Program-made: the position numbers and the translations under genes
DNA from: Cunninghamia lanceolata
Taxonomy: Eukaryota > Streptophyta > Pinopsida > Cupressales > Cupressaceae
DNA length: 64,000 nt
Assembly (NCBI GenBank): GCA_027924645.1
Contig: BSBN01001017.1
Location: 6,846,501 to 6,910,500 of the forward strand
Direction of reading: 5' to 3'
The notes under the pieces: model-generated
The model's database searches: none
What the model was told of the DNA's origin: nothing
The model's input: the letters and a program-made list of their open reading frames with translations, nothing else
In this document: piece by piece, positions 32,881 to 45,059 of the stretch
How the letters are laid out: each line of letters begins with the position of its first letter
Numbering within the stretch: the first letter of the stretch is position 1

Positions 32881-35697
32881 TGACATTTTTCCTAGATGTT
32901 CGACAAGATTATAATTGGATTGAGTTGGGAGACTGGGTGTAGGACCACAAAGGTGACACGACCATGATGAGTTGTAATAGTGCAATCTGTAGATTTGCCT
33001 TTGATTGTGAGGGTTGACACTCGACTCTCTTCAAAATGACCCACAATGGAGTCAAAGGAAGTGGAAGCATTATTGACACCTTTACCTTTATCTTGTGGAG
33101 GAGGCAGACTATGGTGAAGGAATGGTTCCTTGTACATGTTGAGGTCTTTGTTCATGTGTTGAGCTGGTGGTTCATCCTCAAAAGAGATTTGGTTGCCCTC
33201 AATGAGATTTTGGATTAGGTGCTTTAGTTTCATGCATGATGCGGTTTTGTGCCCTTTGCTCCTATGGAATTCACAGTATTCATTTTCTCTATACCATGCA
33301 GTTTTGTAAACTGGTTCACCATATGGGGGAGCATCAGGTAGGGTGATGAGGCCTTTGTGTAAAAGCTTTTGTAAGATAGACTCTATGGGCTCTCCCAAGG
33401 GAGTGAATTCACGCCGCGGTGGGTAATCTTGTTGAGGCCGCTCTTGTTGTCATTGTTGTTGGTTTTGATAAGGTTGTCTTTGTTGTTGCTACTATTGAGG
33501 TGGAGCTTGACTCAGTTTGGAAAGCTACAATGATGTTTGCAATGTTTGGACATGTTTAGAATCGACTACCCCATCGTTGACCACATTTTTATTTTTGTTC
33601 CAATACTTAGGTTTATCATTTGTTTGTTGTTAATGAGCATTGTCTTTAGTTTCTTTGAAGATTTTGACCACACCCTTAGCAATGAGGGCTTTCTCGATGT
33701 TGATTCCCTCATACGTGATTTCATCAAAGGTTGTAGCACTAAGAATTTGCAAATGAAAACCTAACTCTTGGTTGAGGTTCTGCGCAATAATGCTAACATG
33801 TTGTTTTTTGGGTATCTTGAATGGGAATTTGCTAGCCATTTGTCTCCATCATTGAGGGAAAGAAATGAAAGTTTCTCCATTTTTTTGTTTGTTGTTGCAT
33901 AGATCAGTCATGGAGATCTCATGCTCTGTGTTGTAGGAGAAATGGGTGGCAAATTTCTCTGCTAGCTCATTAAAAGACTTGATTCCCATGGGTAAGTGTG
34001 AGAACCATTCTAGAGCTTGACCTCCAAGACTGTGAGGAAAGAGACGCATAAGATATGTGTCATTATGTGAGACCTCGAAGCAAGCAAGATAGAATTCCTT
34101 GAGATGGTCTTTTAAGTCACCTTTTCCTTTGTGTTTATCAAACTTGGGAATAGTGAAATTTTGAGGAAAAGGGATCATGGCTAATGACCGATCAAAAGGA
34201 TAAGGACACACTTCTTCTAAAGAGAAGGTCTTCTTGGTGTGGCCAAATGTAAGATTAGATAGTTGTTGTTGAACTTCCACAATTTTTAGTTCCATTGCTG
34301 TGGGAGGGGCTGGAAACATCTCCTGTTGTCCTAGAAGCAATTGTTATTGCCCATATGGAAGATTGTAGTGTAAGCCATGGGCACTGGTGTTATAAGGGTC
34401 ATATGATTGGTTGGGGTCATACATGTTGTATGTTGGGTTGGAATTGGATGCTTTGATTTGGAGGTGGTGGGGGTGGTGCTAGATACGAATGTAGGTTTTG
34501 TGATGGTTGAAGAAAAGAGTTTTGGGGTGGAAAGCTAAAGTTCGTTGGATTAGGTTGTGATTGCAGAACATAGCTTTAGGAAGTTAGGTTTTGGAAATGT
34601 TGAGGGTGGATAGGCAATGTGTTGAAGAATTTTAGAGCTAATGATCATAGTGGAATGAGGATGAGCGTAGAAGAATGTTGTGGTTGGGGTTGCATGACCC
34701 TGGTTGGTTGAGAGATACGAAGGTTTGATGATGTTGGGGGTGGTACTTGTTGAGACCCTTGTTGCATGGCTACATAGTTGTTCCCCAGACTGTAATTTGG
34801 TGGGAAACCTACTCGTGATGGGGTAACCAATATTCCACTTGCGATTGGTGTGGACATTTTAGGAGTTTGTTGTATGTTTGATCGACCTATGGTGGCCTGC
34901 TTAGCTAGCTTCGCTTGACATTGGAGAGTCTCTTGTTGATTTTTGTAGATCTCCATAGGAGTTAGAAGCAGTGATATGGCCCTCTTTCTTGTTGGGTTTT
35001 GATAAAGGGGATTCTCATACTGCGCAATCGTTCTCCCTTGTGAGCTTTGTTCGTGTAAGGGTGTGGTCACTATTGACATGGTTTGGACCGCATGTATGGC
35101 ATTTTGGGTGTTGTTTATGTCCTTGAGATTGGATAAATCAAAATATTGAGGTAATTTGGCTCCTTGCTCTACAAGCAAGCGAAAGAAATGATCTTGGTTC
35201 TCACTAAGGAGTTTTTCAAAGGCGGCTATGACTCTAGGATCTTGTATGAATTCATCAAGATCTTGCCCATCTTCTTGAGAGGATTGACCTATTTCAAAGT
35301 TTCACTCTTCTTGAGATGGGGCTTGATCTACAGTCTAACCTTGTGGTACAAAATCTTGTGGCATACCAGTGGTATAGTGAGGTGTACTTACCAAAGGGGC
35401 CCTACCTTCTTGAGATGGGATTTGATCAATAGTATAACCTTGTGGCACAAAATCCAGAGGCATGCTGATGGTGTAGTGAGGCATACTTACCAAAGGGGCC
35501 CTACCTTCTAGAGGATTGTTAGGGTGGTCAAGCTGCAGCATGTTTGGAGAGTTGGCCAACCTTTCCGCGGGTGTCTTAGGAGTAACTTTGGGAGTAACAT
35601 TAGATTAGCCTGATTGAGGTGTGTGAGGAGGCGATTTGTGCTTCCTACGGACAACTTGCTTGGACTTCATAGTTTGCTGGAGCATAGTGGTTACCAT
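32881..35697 (-). pseudogene. Element B gag
   Basis: Minus strand, likely start ATG at 35695-35697 (MVTTMLQQTMKSKQVVRRKH). The N-terminal 500 residues are Pro/Gln/Ser-rich and contain a 33-residue tandem repeat around EGRAPLVS-PHYT (35330-35530). The capsid-type retrotransposon Gag domain lies at 33849-34340: FTIPKFDKHKGKGDLKDHLK, LMRLFPHSLGGQALEWFSHL and FNELAEKFATHF. The C-terminal part at 32892-33398 has YCEFHRSKGHKTASCMKLKH, a zinc-knuckle-like CX2H...HX4C motif. Stops (for example at 35451, 34640 and 33843) and a short shift break it. Confidence 0.9.
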
Positions 35698-37922
35698 GGA
35701 ATATACTAGGACAAAAAGCTAGGATTCTGCTTGCGCTTTGAAAAAGACAAAAATTTTGATGCACAGTTTACTGAATAAAAAGTGTTGTACTGTTTGATCA
35801 AAAGCGCATGACTATGCAACCAAAAGTGAGCTACTGTAATACTAGAGGTGATGGACTGAGCTGCCAAAGGTGAGGTACTGCTATACCGAAGGAGAGCTAC
35901 TATGACCAAAAGCGAGCTACTGTTATACCAAGGGTGTTGAAGTAGCAAAGGCGAGCTACTGTATAACCAAAGGTGAGCTTCTGTAATACTAGAGGCGTTG
36001 AAGTTGGGTATGATGTTTTTAAAAGGTAAATTTTGATATATTTTGATTAGATTTGTTTTGGCAAGAGAAAACATAACAAACAGAGTGGCAAAAAAGGACT
36101 GACACAATAGATAGTGTATGTTCGAGGCTCACGAAAAATCCTAATGTTTCCACAAGTATAAGACAATTGCAAACAATATTAAGCACTTTTTATCCCTAGA
36201 GACAAGGTTTCATTGCAGTAGATCAGCTCATAGCTTAATACTTCGTTGATAAAAATGTCATTCCATAAAGGTGTCAGACATTTTGTATCTTTGCGAGAGA
36301 TGATAGGTAGGGATATCTCACCCTCCCCTTGGAAAGCTCAAGTAGGTCACAAGAGCTTTATGACCAAGGGAATACTATCTCTTCTCAAGGGAGCCAATGG
36401 TGAGTATCTCAAGGGCTTAAATCGATTCCCCTTGCACTGAAGATTACCGCAACATTCATAGGTAGATCGGGTAGTCACTATCTAGAATGGTTTTTAGTAA
36501 CTTTGAGGGACCAATGCCATACCAGCAATGCAACAAGCTACTAAAAGCTTTAACCAATCCTACTAAGAGTATTAACACTTCGTTTGATGTGAAAATTATT
36601 TCCACAAAGAGCTAGTACACCTCTTTTCAGTTTGGCACCACAAGGTAAGGCTGACGTTGGTTAGGACTTGGCTTTCACCTTATCCCTCTTATATAGTGGT
36701 TCAAAGGAAAACTCCGCTTAGGGTTGTCCCTTTTGGATGAAACACAATCCAAAAGCAGACCCTTCTAAAGGAAAAACTAACATGTAAGAGCAAGCACGTC
36801 AAACAAAGGTTCAATTGTCCCGTTATAAGAAAAAATAAGGTGCGACTAGATTAGGGGCACACACATTTGTAGTTGTCAATTGTCCCTTATGAAATTGAAG
36901 TGTTTGACATTCATGTCCATTGACCCTTAGAAAATTGAGGTGTTTTTGCATACATGTCCATTGTCCCTTAAGAAAGCAATATGTTCCTAAGACTTAGATT
37001 GCACAAAAAAGATGTTTGCTCAATTGTCCCTTAAGAAGGCAATATGTTTCTAAGACTTAGTTCAATGAATCAAGATTTCTTCAATGCTCGTCCTGCATGA
37101 ACAGTTAGAAAAAACCTATTCTCTCTGTGTGAGTGATAAGAAGATGCAACAGGTCAATTAGTTCCACAAAAACTCATAAGTTAGTAAAAATTGCCAAAAG
37201 CCCCTTACTGTCTTTCTGAAAGAGACCTACTGTGATACTGATAGCGCTGCATTATGTTACCAAAAGCGCGGTACTCCAGACCAGGGGTGATGCACTGTGT
37301 TACTAGAAGCAATGTTGTAGATCCAGAAGCAACATACTGTGCTGTCGTAAGCACCGTCCTATGCTACCAATAGCGCTTTACTATCTCAGATCCAGAAAAA
37401 GTTGTATTTTGTCAAAAAGTTAGGTCAAAAGATAATTTTTTTTTTTTTTGTAGATCTGGGATATAATAGCTAATAGATCTGTAACCTAGGATGAAGAATA
37501 ATTCAAAGAATGCCGCCAATAAATATTTTAACTAAAAATAGCAAATACTCCTAAATACGTCAGCTTAGGATGTATAAAAGAAAATTGAATGACAAATAAA
37601 TCAGCTTGTCAATCAAATCAATGACAGTTATGAGAGTTTAAAATCCTGCAAAAGACAAAACAAGAATTGGAAAACCCTAATTTGCCAAAAGCGCCTTACT
37701 GCGCTACCAAAAGTGTTGGAATGTGTTACTAATAGCGCTCTAATTTACTGCCACAAGCGCTATAGTATCACCCGAGGGTGCTATAATGTGCTACCAAGAG
37801 TAGTTTGCGATACTGCCAAAAGCGCGTTCCTGTGTCTTTTGCGCTATTCCGTACTGTACTTTAAAAAAAATCAATTTCTCAAAGAAAAAGAGGGATTAGT
37901 GAGTCCCACAGGCGTGCCACAA
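35698..37922 (-). repeat. Element B gag-pol leader with motif arrays
   Basis: This is a 2.2-kb untranslated leader between primer site and gag. Minus-strand GCGCTTTTGGTA variants (plus strand TACCAAAAGCGC) cluster at 35775-36000, 37185-37390 and 37680-37860, mostly with an ACAGTA-like flank. Between them, a unit with TTGTCCCTTAAGAAGGCAAT and ATGTTYCTAAGACTTAG repeats at 36880-37070. No supported ORF. See the matching array in the PMD intron at 23150-23560. Confidence 0.75.
37903..37919 (-). other. Element B candidate primer binding site
   Basis: The minus strand reads TGGCACGCCTGTGGGAC starting three bases after the 5' LTR. TGG plus a GC-rich stretch fits a tRNA 3' end (complement GTCCCACAGGCGTGCCA). 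It is not initiator Met; which tRNA is not settled. Confidence 0.55.
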
Positions 37923-38997
37923 TGTGTATGAGGAAAATCGACTAAATCAAAACTAATAAATCAAAAGCCCATAACATAAAGAAAACTAATCTAAATAAAA
38001 GCGATTATCAATAAATCAATGAAATATGAAATCTTTTACCCAGATTTGTATTATTCCCTTTGATGAATGTGGATTGTTTAATAGTGTTGCAAAACCATGT
38101 TTGCAACAAGCAAGTAAAGTGCTCAAAGATCAATGTCAAAAGATCGTGAATTTGCTCAATCGATGCGATGTATGCTCAAAGCACTGTAAATGATGCCTGA
38201 GAATAAGTGATCAAAGAGGATTTGTGAAGGAGATGAGTGGGGTTTATATAGGTTTCAAATGAAGATTGATCAACGGTCTAGATAATTCAAAAGAATCAAC
38301 GGAGGAGATAAAACAAATAACCATGATGAATGTGCACACAACATGTGTCAATCCATAAGGATATTTTTATTAAGATATGATGAAAACAAGATTGATTGAA
38401 TAGATAACTCAACTTGTAATTTTGCCTTTTTTAGAGTTCTAAAAATAAGACTGATTGTGCACATGAGTTAACAAGATATTTTAAGAGGAATTGGAAGATA
38501 ACTGAAAATAAATAAATAAATTTATTTATTTGATTGTGCATGATTGAGGAACAGAAGATTATAAATAAAATATTTGATTTTATTTATTTTTAGAGGTTTG
38601 AAACAATTTAAATAAATTTGCATGATGTATTTAAATTTAGAAGAATAATTAATTTAATTAAATAATGTAGAATTATTTAATTATAGATAAGATAGAATTG
38701 GATGAGTTAATTAAATAATTGGATTTATTTAATTAATGTGGATTTGAATTTCGAAACAAAATGATGATTTAATTAAATAATAAATATTATTTAATTTTGG
38801 AAGAATAAGGTTGAATTTAATTAAATTAATTAAATAAAGAGAATTTATTCAATTAATGTTGAATTTTGGACTTTTGGAAGAAATAGATAAAATTAATTAA
38901 ATAATTAGATTATTTAATTAACGCTGAATGTAGGTGATTCGACAGATTTGATGAAATGCAAGTGGTGCGATGACATGGTCCTTTTAGGGTGTCTACA
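37923..38997 (-). repeat. Element B 5' LTR (1,075 bp)
   Basis: It runs TGTGTATGAGGAAAATCG to GGGTGTCTACA in window orientation. A minus-strand TATA box (ATATAAACCCC, about 38245) lies about 320 bp before the LTR 3' end. It is followed by the duplication ATGAG and the right piece of the C LTR. Confidence 0.95.
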
Positions 38998-40056
38998 ATG
39001 AGAATGAGTATTTTGTATGGCATGAGTGCCATGGTGGAATATATGTGTTTCTTGGAGTAATTATTTGGGCTTGAGGCCTTGCTTGTGTTGAGTTTTGAGA
39101 TTTTGGAGTGGCCTCTTGAGTGAGTGATGTCCACTCCCCTACCCCTTCAAACTCATTTCTATGAGTTTTGTGTTGTGTTAAAATCCATGGGTGTTCTTCA
39201 TATTTTTTTGGTTGTTTATTGTTGTGTTGTGGAGTGAAGAATCCTTGTGTGTGGATGACCTCCAAGCTCGGGGGTGACTTATTAGTGAGTCTATGATAGG
39301 GAGGAGAATGGTTTTTGTGGCTTGGTTCCCCTCATTGTATTTCTCTTGCAAGTGTTTTTTGTTGGCTTTGAAGCTTGGAGGAAGAGCATTATAAAGTTAT
39401 GTTCATTGTAATTTTTTTGGCTACTTGAGAGCCTTGGCCAAGATTGTCCTTTGTATAGTTTGTCAAAAGAGAGAGAAAATTACTCTCTTATTTTGTATAG
39501 TTTAAAAGATTTTATTTGTGTTCACTCTACTTTAGAAGTTACAAAAATGTATTAATCTCCTTAATGTAATTGTTGTCAAAATATATTGATTTTGGTTCTC
39601 ATGTGCATATGTTTCAAGAAAATGAAAAAAATATAGTTGCTGGTTTTATTTTATGAGATTGTGAAAATGTTACAATAAAAAAAAAAGCATGTGTTACTTT
39701 ACCATTTAAGTTGTAAAAAAAAATTGGTTAGGATGGCTGTTTTAAAACCTCTATTTTAAATTAGTGGCTGTTTGTATTTTAGTTATCAAAGAAATTTTAA
39801 ATAGAGTTGATGTTTAGATAAAGAGAAAAAAAAAGGAACTTTTGAATATATGCAAATCATTTTAAGATGCATACTTTTATTTTAATATATATATATATCT
39901 GAATATATACAAGGATATATAAGTGTATATATATTTAGAAATATATATAAATAAATATATATCTCTATACTTTCTTTTTGTAAATATATATATATATCTT
40001 AACATTTATATTTATGCTTGCTAGAAAAGAAGAATTTTCAGTGTATATGACTGTGT

Positions 40057-40060
<4 letters not shown>

Positions 40061-40097
<37 letters not shown>
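40061..40097. repeat. TA microsatellite in the C 5' LTR
   Basis: An uninterrupted (TA)n of 37 bp, with shorter TA runs at 39885-40000 and 40150-40163. The tract matching 40150-40163 has grown to more than 60 bp in the 3' LTR. Confidence 0.95.
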
Positions 40098-40100
<3 letters not shown>

Positions 40101-40209
40101 TATCCTTTTTTTATGCATTTTATACTTGCAAAAAACAAAATAACCCTAGTTATATATATATATTAACTGTATCATTTTTTTTGGTGTTACAAATAAAACA
40201 ATCACAAAA

Positions 40210-40490
40210 AAAAATAAAGCAGGTTAAGTTTTATGTAGCGCTGACGGAGGGGGATGAAAACCCCTATGGCACCTGCGTTGGTTGTGTGCTTACAAAGCAC
40301 AGAGTGGGAAGGGGGGAGCAAAGCCCCCCATAAACTCACTTTGATTCTTTTGTATACGATGGTGGGGGGGTTTGAACCCCCCACCAATCCTTCTTTTGAC
40401 TTGGCCGTCGAAACTGGCACATAGGGAGTAATCAGCCCCGACGGCGCTCTCTTTTGGCCTATTACTCTATCATTTCACGACCGTTCGGCC
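40210..40490 (-). repeat. GC-rich multi-hairpin segment in the C 5' LTR
   Basis: In this AT-rich LTR it is a sharp GC island with at least four perfect or near-perfect stem-loops made of G and C runs: GGGGATGAAAACCCC (about 40250), GTGCTTACAAAGCAC (about 40286), GGGGGGAGCAAAGCCCCCC (about 40312) and GGTGGGGGGGTTTGAACCCC (about 40361). The minus strand contains GGTTCAAACCC, which fits a pol III B box, so an old tRNA-derived SINE is possible. The segment recurs in the 3' LTR at 52760-53037. ORF 40202-40420 falls in it and is not called. Confidence 0.75.
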
Positions 40491-40496
40491 TTGCTC

Positions 40497-40574
40497 AGAC
40501 CTATTTCATATTTTTATTATATATATACTTAAGTTTGCAACAGTAAAATTATATCTTTGGTTTATTACCAGCAT
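40497..40574. other. Micro-inverted segment, copy in the C 5' LTR
   Basis: AGACCTATTTCATATTTTTA ... TTTATTACCAGCAT here is the reverse complement of 53038-53107 in the 3' LTR (ATGCTGGTAATAAACCAGAC ... AAATATGAAATAGGTCT), while both flanks (CCTTGCT left, ATATATGCTAAAAAAAGG right) are colinear. Confidence 0.9.
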
Positions 40575-41704
40575 ATATATATATGCTAAAAAAAGGGCTT
40601 TCTAATATGTGCACATACAATGTATATACCTCTGTTTTGAGTGGTGGCCATAGCTGCCCTTCCATTCAGACCTGCAAATACAAAGAAAAAGAAAATGAGA
40701 GGAGGAAAATATTAAAGAAAATAGTGGAGAAAACAAAATAGGGTTAGGGCATTTCCTTAAGGAAATTTCTTTTTTAATGGGTGAGCTTTTAGGGCTTTTG
40801 GATTTTAAATTTGTTTCTATTTAATTTTCCCTCTCCTTTTTGTTATGGGAATTTTCTTAATTCTCTTAATAAATTGTGACGCCTTTGACCTCATGGGTAA
40901 AGGGGTAAGTTTTACTTTAAATGTGGGTTTTAATCAAATTATAGTTGTATAGTTTGTTATTTTATTTATTAATGGAATAGGAGATTTTTGTTTATGATTT
41001 AGATTGCTTTGGCCATTTAGAGTATTTATTTAAATAAGTATGTGGGGAGCCTTTTTAATATTTAATGTTTTGGGGGTTTTATTTTATCTTGAAGACTACA
41101 GGAATGATAATGCAGCTCTAGTATAGCAAGATCGATTTGATTAATTTAATCATATGATTGGTTTTAATCGAAGTAGAATATTAATTTAATCTTTCATTCT
41201 AGTTAATCGATTAGAGAATCTTAGTGTGGCAGTTAAATTCCTCTTACGTAATTATTTAATTAATCAATGTTAGTAAGTTTAGAGAACTCTTGAGCATGAT
41301 TTATTAATTAGAATAATTCCTATATATGCCCTAGAAGCATTATGCTGCCGGATTTTTCCGAGGATTAGGGTTAAGTTCCTTAGGCGATTTAAACCTTGTG
41401 TTGAATGATTTTTTTAATATTTCTGCAAACTTGACACTTTGATTATGTGGTTATTTAATTCTTTTATGCAATAGGATTAGGGTTTTGAGTTTGACTCGTG
41501 TCAGAATCCCATCACTCGTGCATATGATCGCATTACCCTAAAATTGATTGATATGTTTACGCCTTATGCGTATTGCCACTGAGTACATTGACGCGTGTGA
41601 GGGGGTTTCTAGGGATGCATGGAATTTTTTTGATATTTCATGTCATGACCACATGACACGTGTGTTGCGTGTCGTGACCACATGGGAAATGTGGGCATGA
41701 CATT

Positions 41705-41716
41705 TGGTATCAGAGC
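41705..41716 (+). other. Element C primer binding site
   Basis: TGGTATCAGAGC begins two bases after the LTR end, an exact initiator-Met complement. Confidence 0.95.
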
Positions 41717-41797
41717 CTGAATTTAAACACTGGGCTTGGTTGGACACATTGTTATTCTGTAAATTTATTTGATTCATGAATACCTTGTTCTTGTAGG

Positions 41798-43253
41798 ATG
41801 CCACCCAGAATGAGGCAAGCGCGTTCATGCACCACAGTGTTCATGGAGGTACATAGTGACTCATCAACCGAGGGTCAGGGACTGCCACCACCACAGGCAC
41901 CACCCACACCTGATATAGGGCCACAGATCTTACAGGCATTATAGGTAGTGTTGGAGAGGTTACCACTAGCCACAATAGAGCCACGTGTCAAGCCCCACGT
42001 TGATCTGTGAGAGGAACCATGTGTGGAGCCATGTGGTGAGTCACATGCAGAACCACGTGTCGATCCCTATGTCGAGCCGTGAGTGGCGCCACGTGTAGAG
42101 CCTTATATAGAGATACCTGTCACTACAGCAGAGGAGGTCAGATCAACTTACAGAGCTCGTAGCAGGAGCCCTCTGTATCATGCAGGGTGAGAGGATGCTG
42201 TGAGGGTAGAGTAGGTTTATCACGGACCTTATGACCTTGGATAGTGAGAGGGTGTGGATGAGCCTATCAGAGGACATAGAGACCAAGGGGACCCCATTCG
42301 AGACTTACTTAGGCTGAACCCACCCACCTTCGTAGGGACCACAAAGGGAGCTGAGGTTGAGGCTTGGCTTATCATTTTAGACAGGTGCTTTGTGTTGCGT
42401 CCTTAAGAGGGCAACACAAAGGCACGCTTGGCAGTGCACCTTTTGAGAGACACAGCGGCGACATGAGGTGCACTAAGGAGTGCAAGCGTCGCCTATCTCT
42501 GGACACTCTTACATGGGACACCTTCATTGATTGCTTTAATGCATGTTATCTGTCAGATCACTAGAGGCAGCACTAGATTGATGAGTTCCATGACATACAA
42601 CAATGAGGTTCTATTGTAGTGCAGTATGAGAGCAGGTTCATTGAGCTTTCACGATATGCAGAGTATCTCCATGATGAGAAACTTTTGGTTCACAAATTTA
42701 TTAGAGGTTTGAATCATGGGATATTAGGACTAGTACGCATGGCAGACCCCTAGACCATGAGTGAGGCTACTGAGAAGGCATACATTACAGAGGAGATTTA
42801 GGGATGAGGTCAGAGTTCACATCCCCAGTTTCAGGATCATGATCAACAGTAGTAGCAGGGTTTCCATCGAACACCACCACCACCACCAAAGAGAGGAGGA
42901 TTTAGTTCTGCATTGTTACCTCCTAGACCTCCACAACAGCAGCAGTATCAGTAGAGGTCTAGGCCCTAGCAGAGGGCACATCGAGGTCATAATCATGGTT
43001 GGTAGTAGCAGGGCTCACATAGGGATCAACAACAACAGGGACCACTTGCAAGACCTGCGAGATCACAACAGTCTTATAAGGGTTCTCAGGGGTCCACGGG
43101 TTAGACTAGACAACAACAGAGTAGTAGGTTACAGACTGGATAGGTACATTCTCGGGGCCCATGCTATGTATGTGGTGGGGTAGGAGATTTAGCCAGAGAG
43201 TGCCCATAGGGCTTTATGGTAGGGGGACAGCTTCATACAGGAGGATTAGAGTA
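41798..43253 (+). pseudogene. Element C gag
   Basis: Start ATG 41798-41800 (MPPRMRQARSC), 95 bp after the LTR. The N-terminal region has a tandem CCACGTGTCGAGCC repeat (41980-42110) that encodes Glu-Pro-Arg-Val units. The Gag domain lies at 42310-42720: RLNPPTFVGTTKGAEVEAWL, then TLTWDTFIDCFNACYLSDH, then FIELSRYAEYLHDEKLLVHK and FIRGLNHGILGL. A Gln/Arg-rich stretch follows. The zinc knuckle CYVCGGVGDLAREC is at 43162-43203, with Asp in the His position. Frame changes and TAG stops are frequent. The frame runs into the solo LTR at 43259 and resumes in phase at 46455. Confidence 0.88.
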
Positions 43254-44229
43254 GACAGTGTTGGTCATGATGTTAGTCATTCGCAAACATAGAATAAAAG
43301 TTACACAACAACCTTTACTCATCTTGAAAGATACGATGAATTCAAAGAATTCATGATCCCAAGTCTCCGTTGATTAGGTCTTAATCTACTGACGTTACTC
43401 AGTGGTTGATGTGTGTTGCTGTTTTCCATTCAGGGGCCTTACGTGTTTCTGCACTGTTCATCATCATCATCTTCAAATATCCTGCTCTGGATGTTCGCTC
43501 TGCATTAAGTCTCCAACAATTCTACCTCTGCACTGTAAATCTAGTCAAATAATGTGCATACAGGCTGATATTTGCATGATTTCTATCATTATTTATGATT
43601 CTTTGCATGATATTTCCAATACTACATGCATTTAACTCAAATATGCTAATGATCTTCAGTTACCTACGGGATTTCAGCATATTTCACTGTTTTTGCTTGT
43701 TATTTATCATGATTTGCAGTTATGGTGATGAATTAATGAAATTGAAAAAAGGAAAAGGGTTAGAGAGTGAGATTCCTAAAATTACTGGACTTAGATCACT
43801 GATTCACATACAAGCTCCCATACTTGCAATGAAAAGAATGAAAACTAGAAATCATACTTCACCAGGACATTCCACAAATCTGCATGATCTAGTGCAAAGC
43901 TTCAAAGGAAAGTTGACAACAATATGTAATGAAATGAAAGCGCTTCCAGTTGAACACAGCATTCACCAGTACATATCCAGAAATCAACAAGAAGATTACG
44001 TAAAATTTACAATCAGGATGTAATCTGGAACTTCATATTCATTCAGTATGCTCAAGAACAGGTACATTTACAGTGATCTGAAGAAAGAACCTTGACATTT
44101 CAACAATTCTATCCTCATTAGTCTCAGTAATCCGATCTCCTAATTGATCCTACAGTAATTGACTCTTTGCGCCAGATGCGTCTATGTATTCTAATGTATT
44201 TCTCCTCTCCCTAATGACAAGCTCTGGCT

Positions 44230-44237
44230 CTTATATA
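44230..44237 (-). promoter_or_regulatory. TATA box of the 3.2-kb solo LTR
   Basis: The minus strand reads GTTCTATATAAGAGCCAGAG, a good plant TATA context. It divides the LTR into about 2.2 kb upstream (U3) and 0.97 kb downstream (R-U5). Confidence 0.6.
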
Positions 44238-45059
44238 GAACAACTGCCAGAAAACGGTTACAATGATCCAAGGATCAGGATCCTCTCACAACAAACAACG
44301 GTCCAGATGAAAAGCACATGCTTCGTCAGTTAGCAAATGTACAGCTGGCACAGAATATTCCAGTATCTTCAACTTGATTCGGCCTCCAGCTGGCGAACAG
44401 CATATTTGACAATATCCTCTTCATTTCTGGCTCATGTTGACTCCATGCGCAACTTTGTAATGCTCAGCTTCAGCAGCATCATCATGATTTCAATGTTCAG
44501 CCTCAGCAGCATCATGATGATTTCCTGCAAGTAAACAGACAAACATTAAGTTCATCATCATCATGTGGATAAACAGCAGGAAGTAAAACGTTTTATTAAA
44601 CATACCTCCCAATGTGCAGCTACAGGCAAACAGGTCTTACCTGTGAAAAATATGCACTAAATGCATAAACGGCATAAAAACAACCAGGTCAACCATCATT
44701 GACCAAACATCAGGCAGTCGACCCTTTCAAATTTCCATCGCTTCATGTTTTTGCCCATTTTCTTGTATATCGGGTTCAAAATATGATGATGATGATCACA
44801 AAATAAACAAGGAAATAATCGCCCTTCAACCATCCTTAGAATCCGGCTTTGCATCATCATCATATTTGCATCGGCGTGACTACATATGATCAGGGTGACA
44901 ATTTTACCTTATGCCGACGGCAACAGTTATACCGACGCCAAAAAATCATGATGATGCCCAACTACATGCCTTTTGTCTGTCCGCAGGATATCACAAAATA
45001 TGATGATCCTCCTTTCCTAATACTCTGATGAAAAGCACATCAGGATGTTCACTTCTGCA

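Larger units (their letters stand above)
21562..38997 (-). mobile_element. Element B: 17.4-kb Tat-lineage Ty3/gypsy element with antisense PMD gene
   Basis: LTRs at 21562-22631 and 37923-38997 are nearly identical. The minus strand reads 5' LTR, primer site, long leader, gag, protease, RT, RNase H, a second archaeal-type RNase H, integrase, spacer, purine tract, 3' LTR. An opposite-strand plant-mobile-domain gene lies between integrase and the 3' LTR. Dual RNase H and an extra antisense ORF at this place are known features of the plant Tat lineage. Target duplication is GTGAG (21557-21561) against ATGAG (38998-39002); the intact C LTR at this site reads ATGAG. B is younger than C, which it interrupts. 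Confidence 0.95.
38998..41702 (+). repeat. Element C 5' LTR, right piece
   Basis: It continues the C LTR after the B insertion (ATGAGAATGAGTATTTTG...) and ends GTGGGCATGACA. It matches 51479-54341. Compared with the 3' copy it lacks about 105 bp (3' copy at about 54036-54140), has shorter TA tracts, and carries an inverted segment of about 78 bp at 40497-40574. Confidence 0.95.

Noticed and set aside
36246..36440. 64-codon ORF in the B leader
   Set aside because: Antisense to the gag-pol leader, no domain, no start context or support in the other element.
40361..40384. Possible tRNA gene from the GGTTCAAACC-like box
   Set aside because: No cloverleaf can be formed; the match lies in a G/C hairpin. 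At most a tRNA-derived SINE trace.
41398..41702. Host promoter or gene in the AT-rich end of the C LTR
   Set aside because: The same sequence is in the 3' LTR at 53917-54341, so it is LTR sequence.
43595..44023. 142-codon ORF in the 3.2-kb solo LTR
   Set aside because: It has no recognised domain, is antisense to the likely LTR transcript and falls in the R-U5 side; kept only as a remark.
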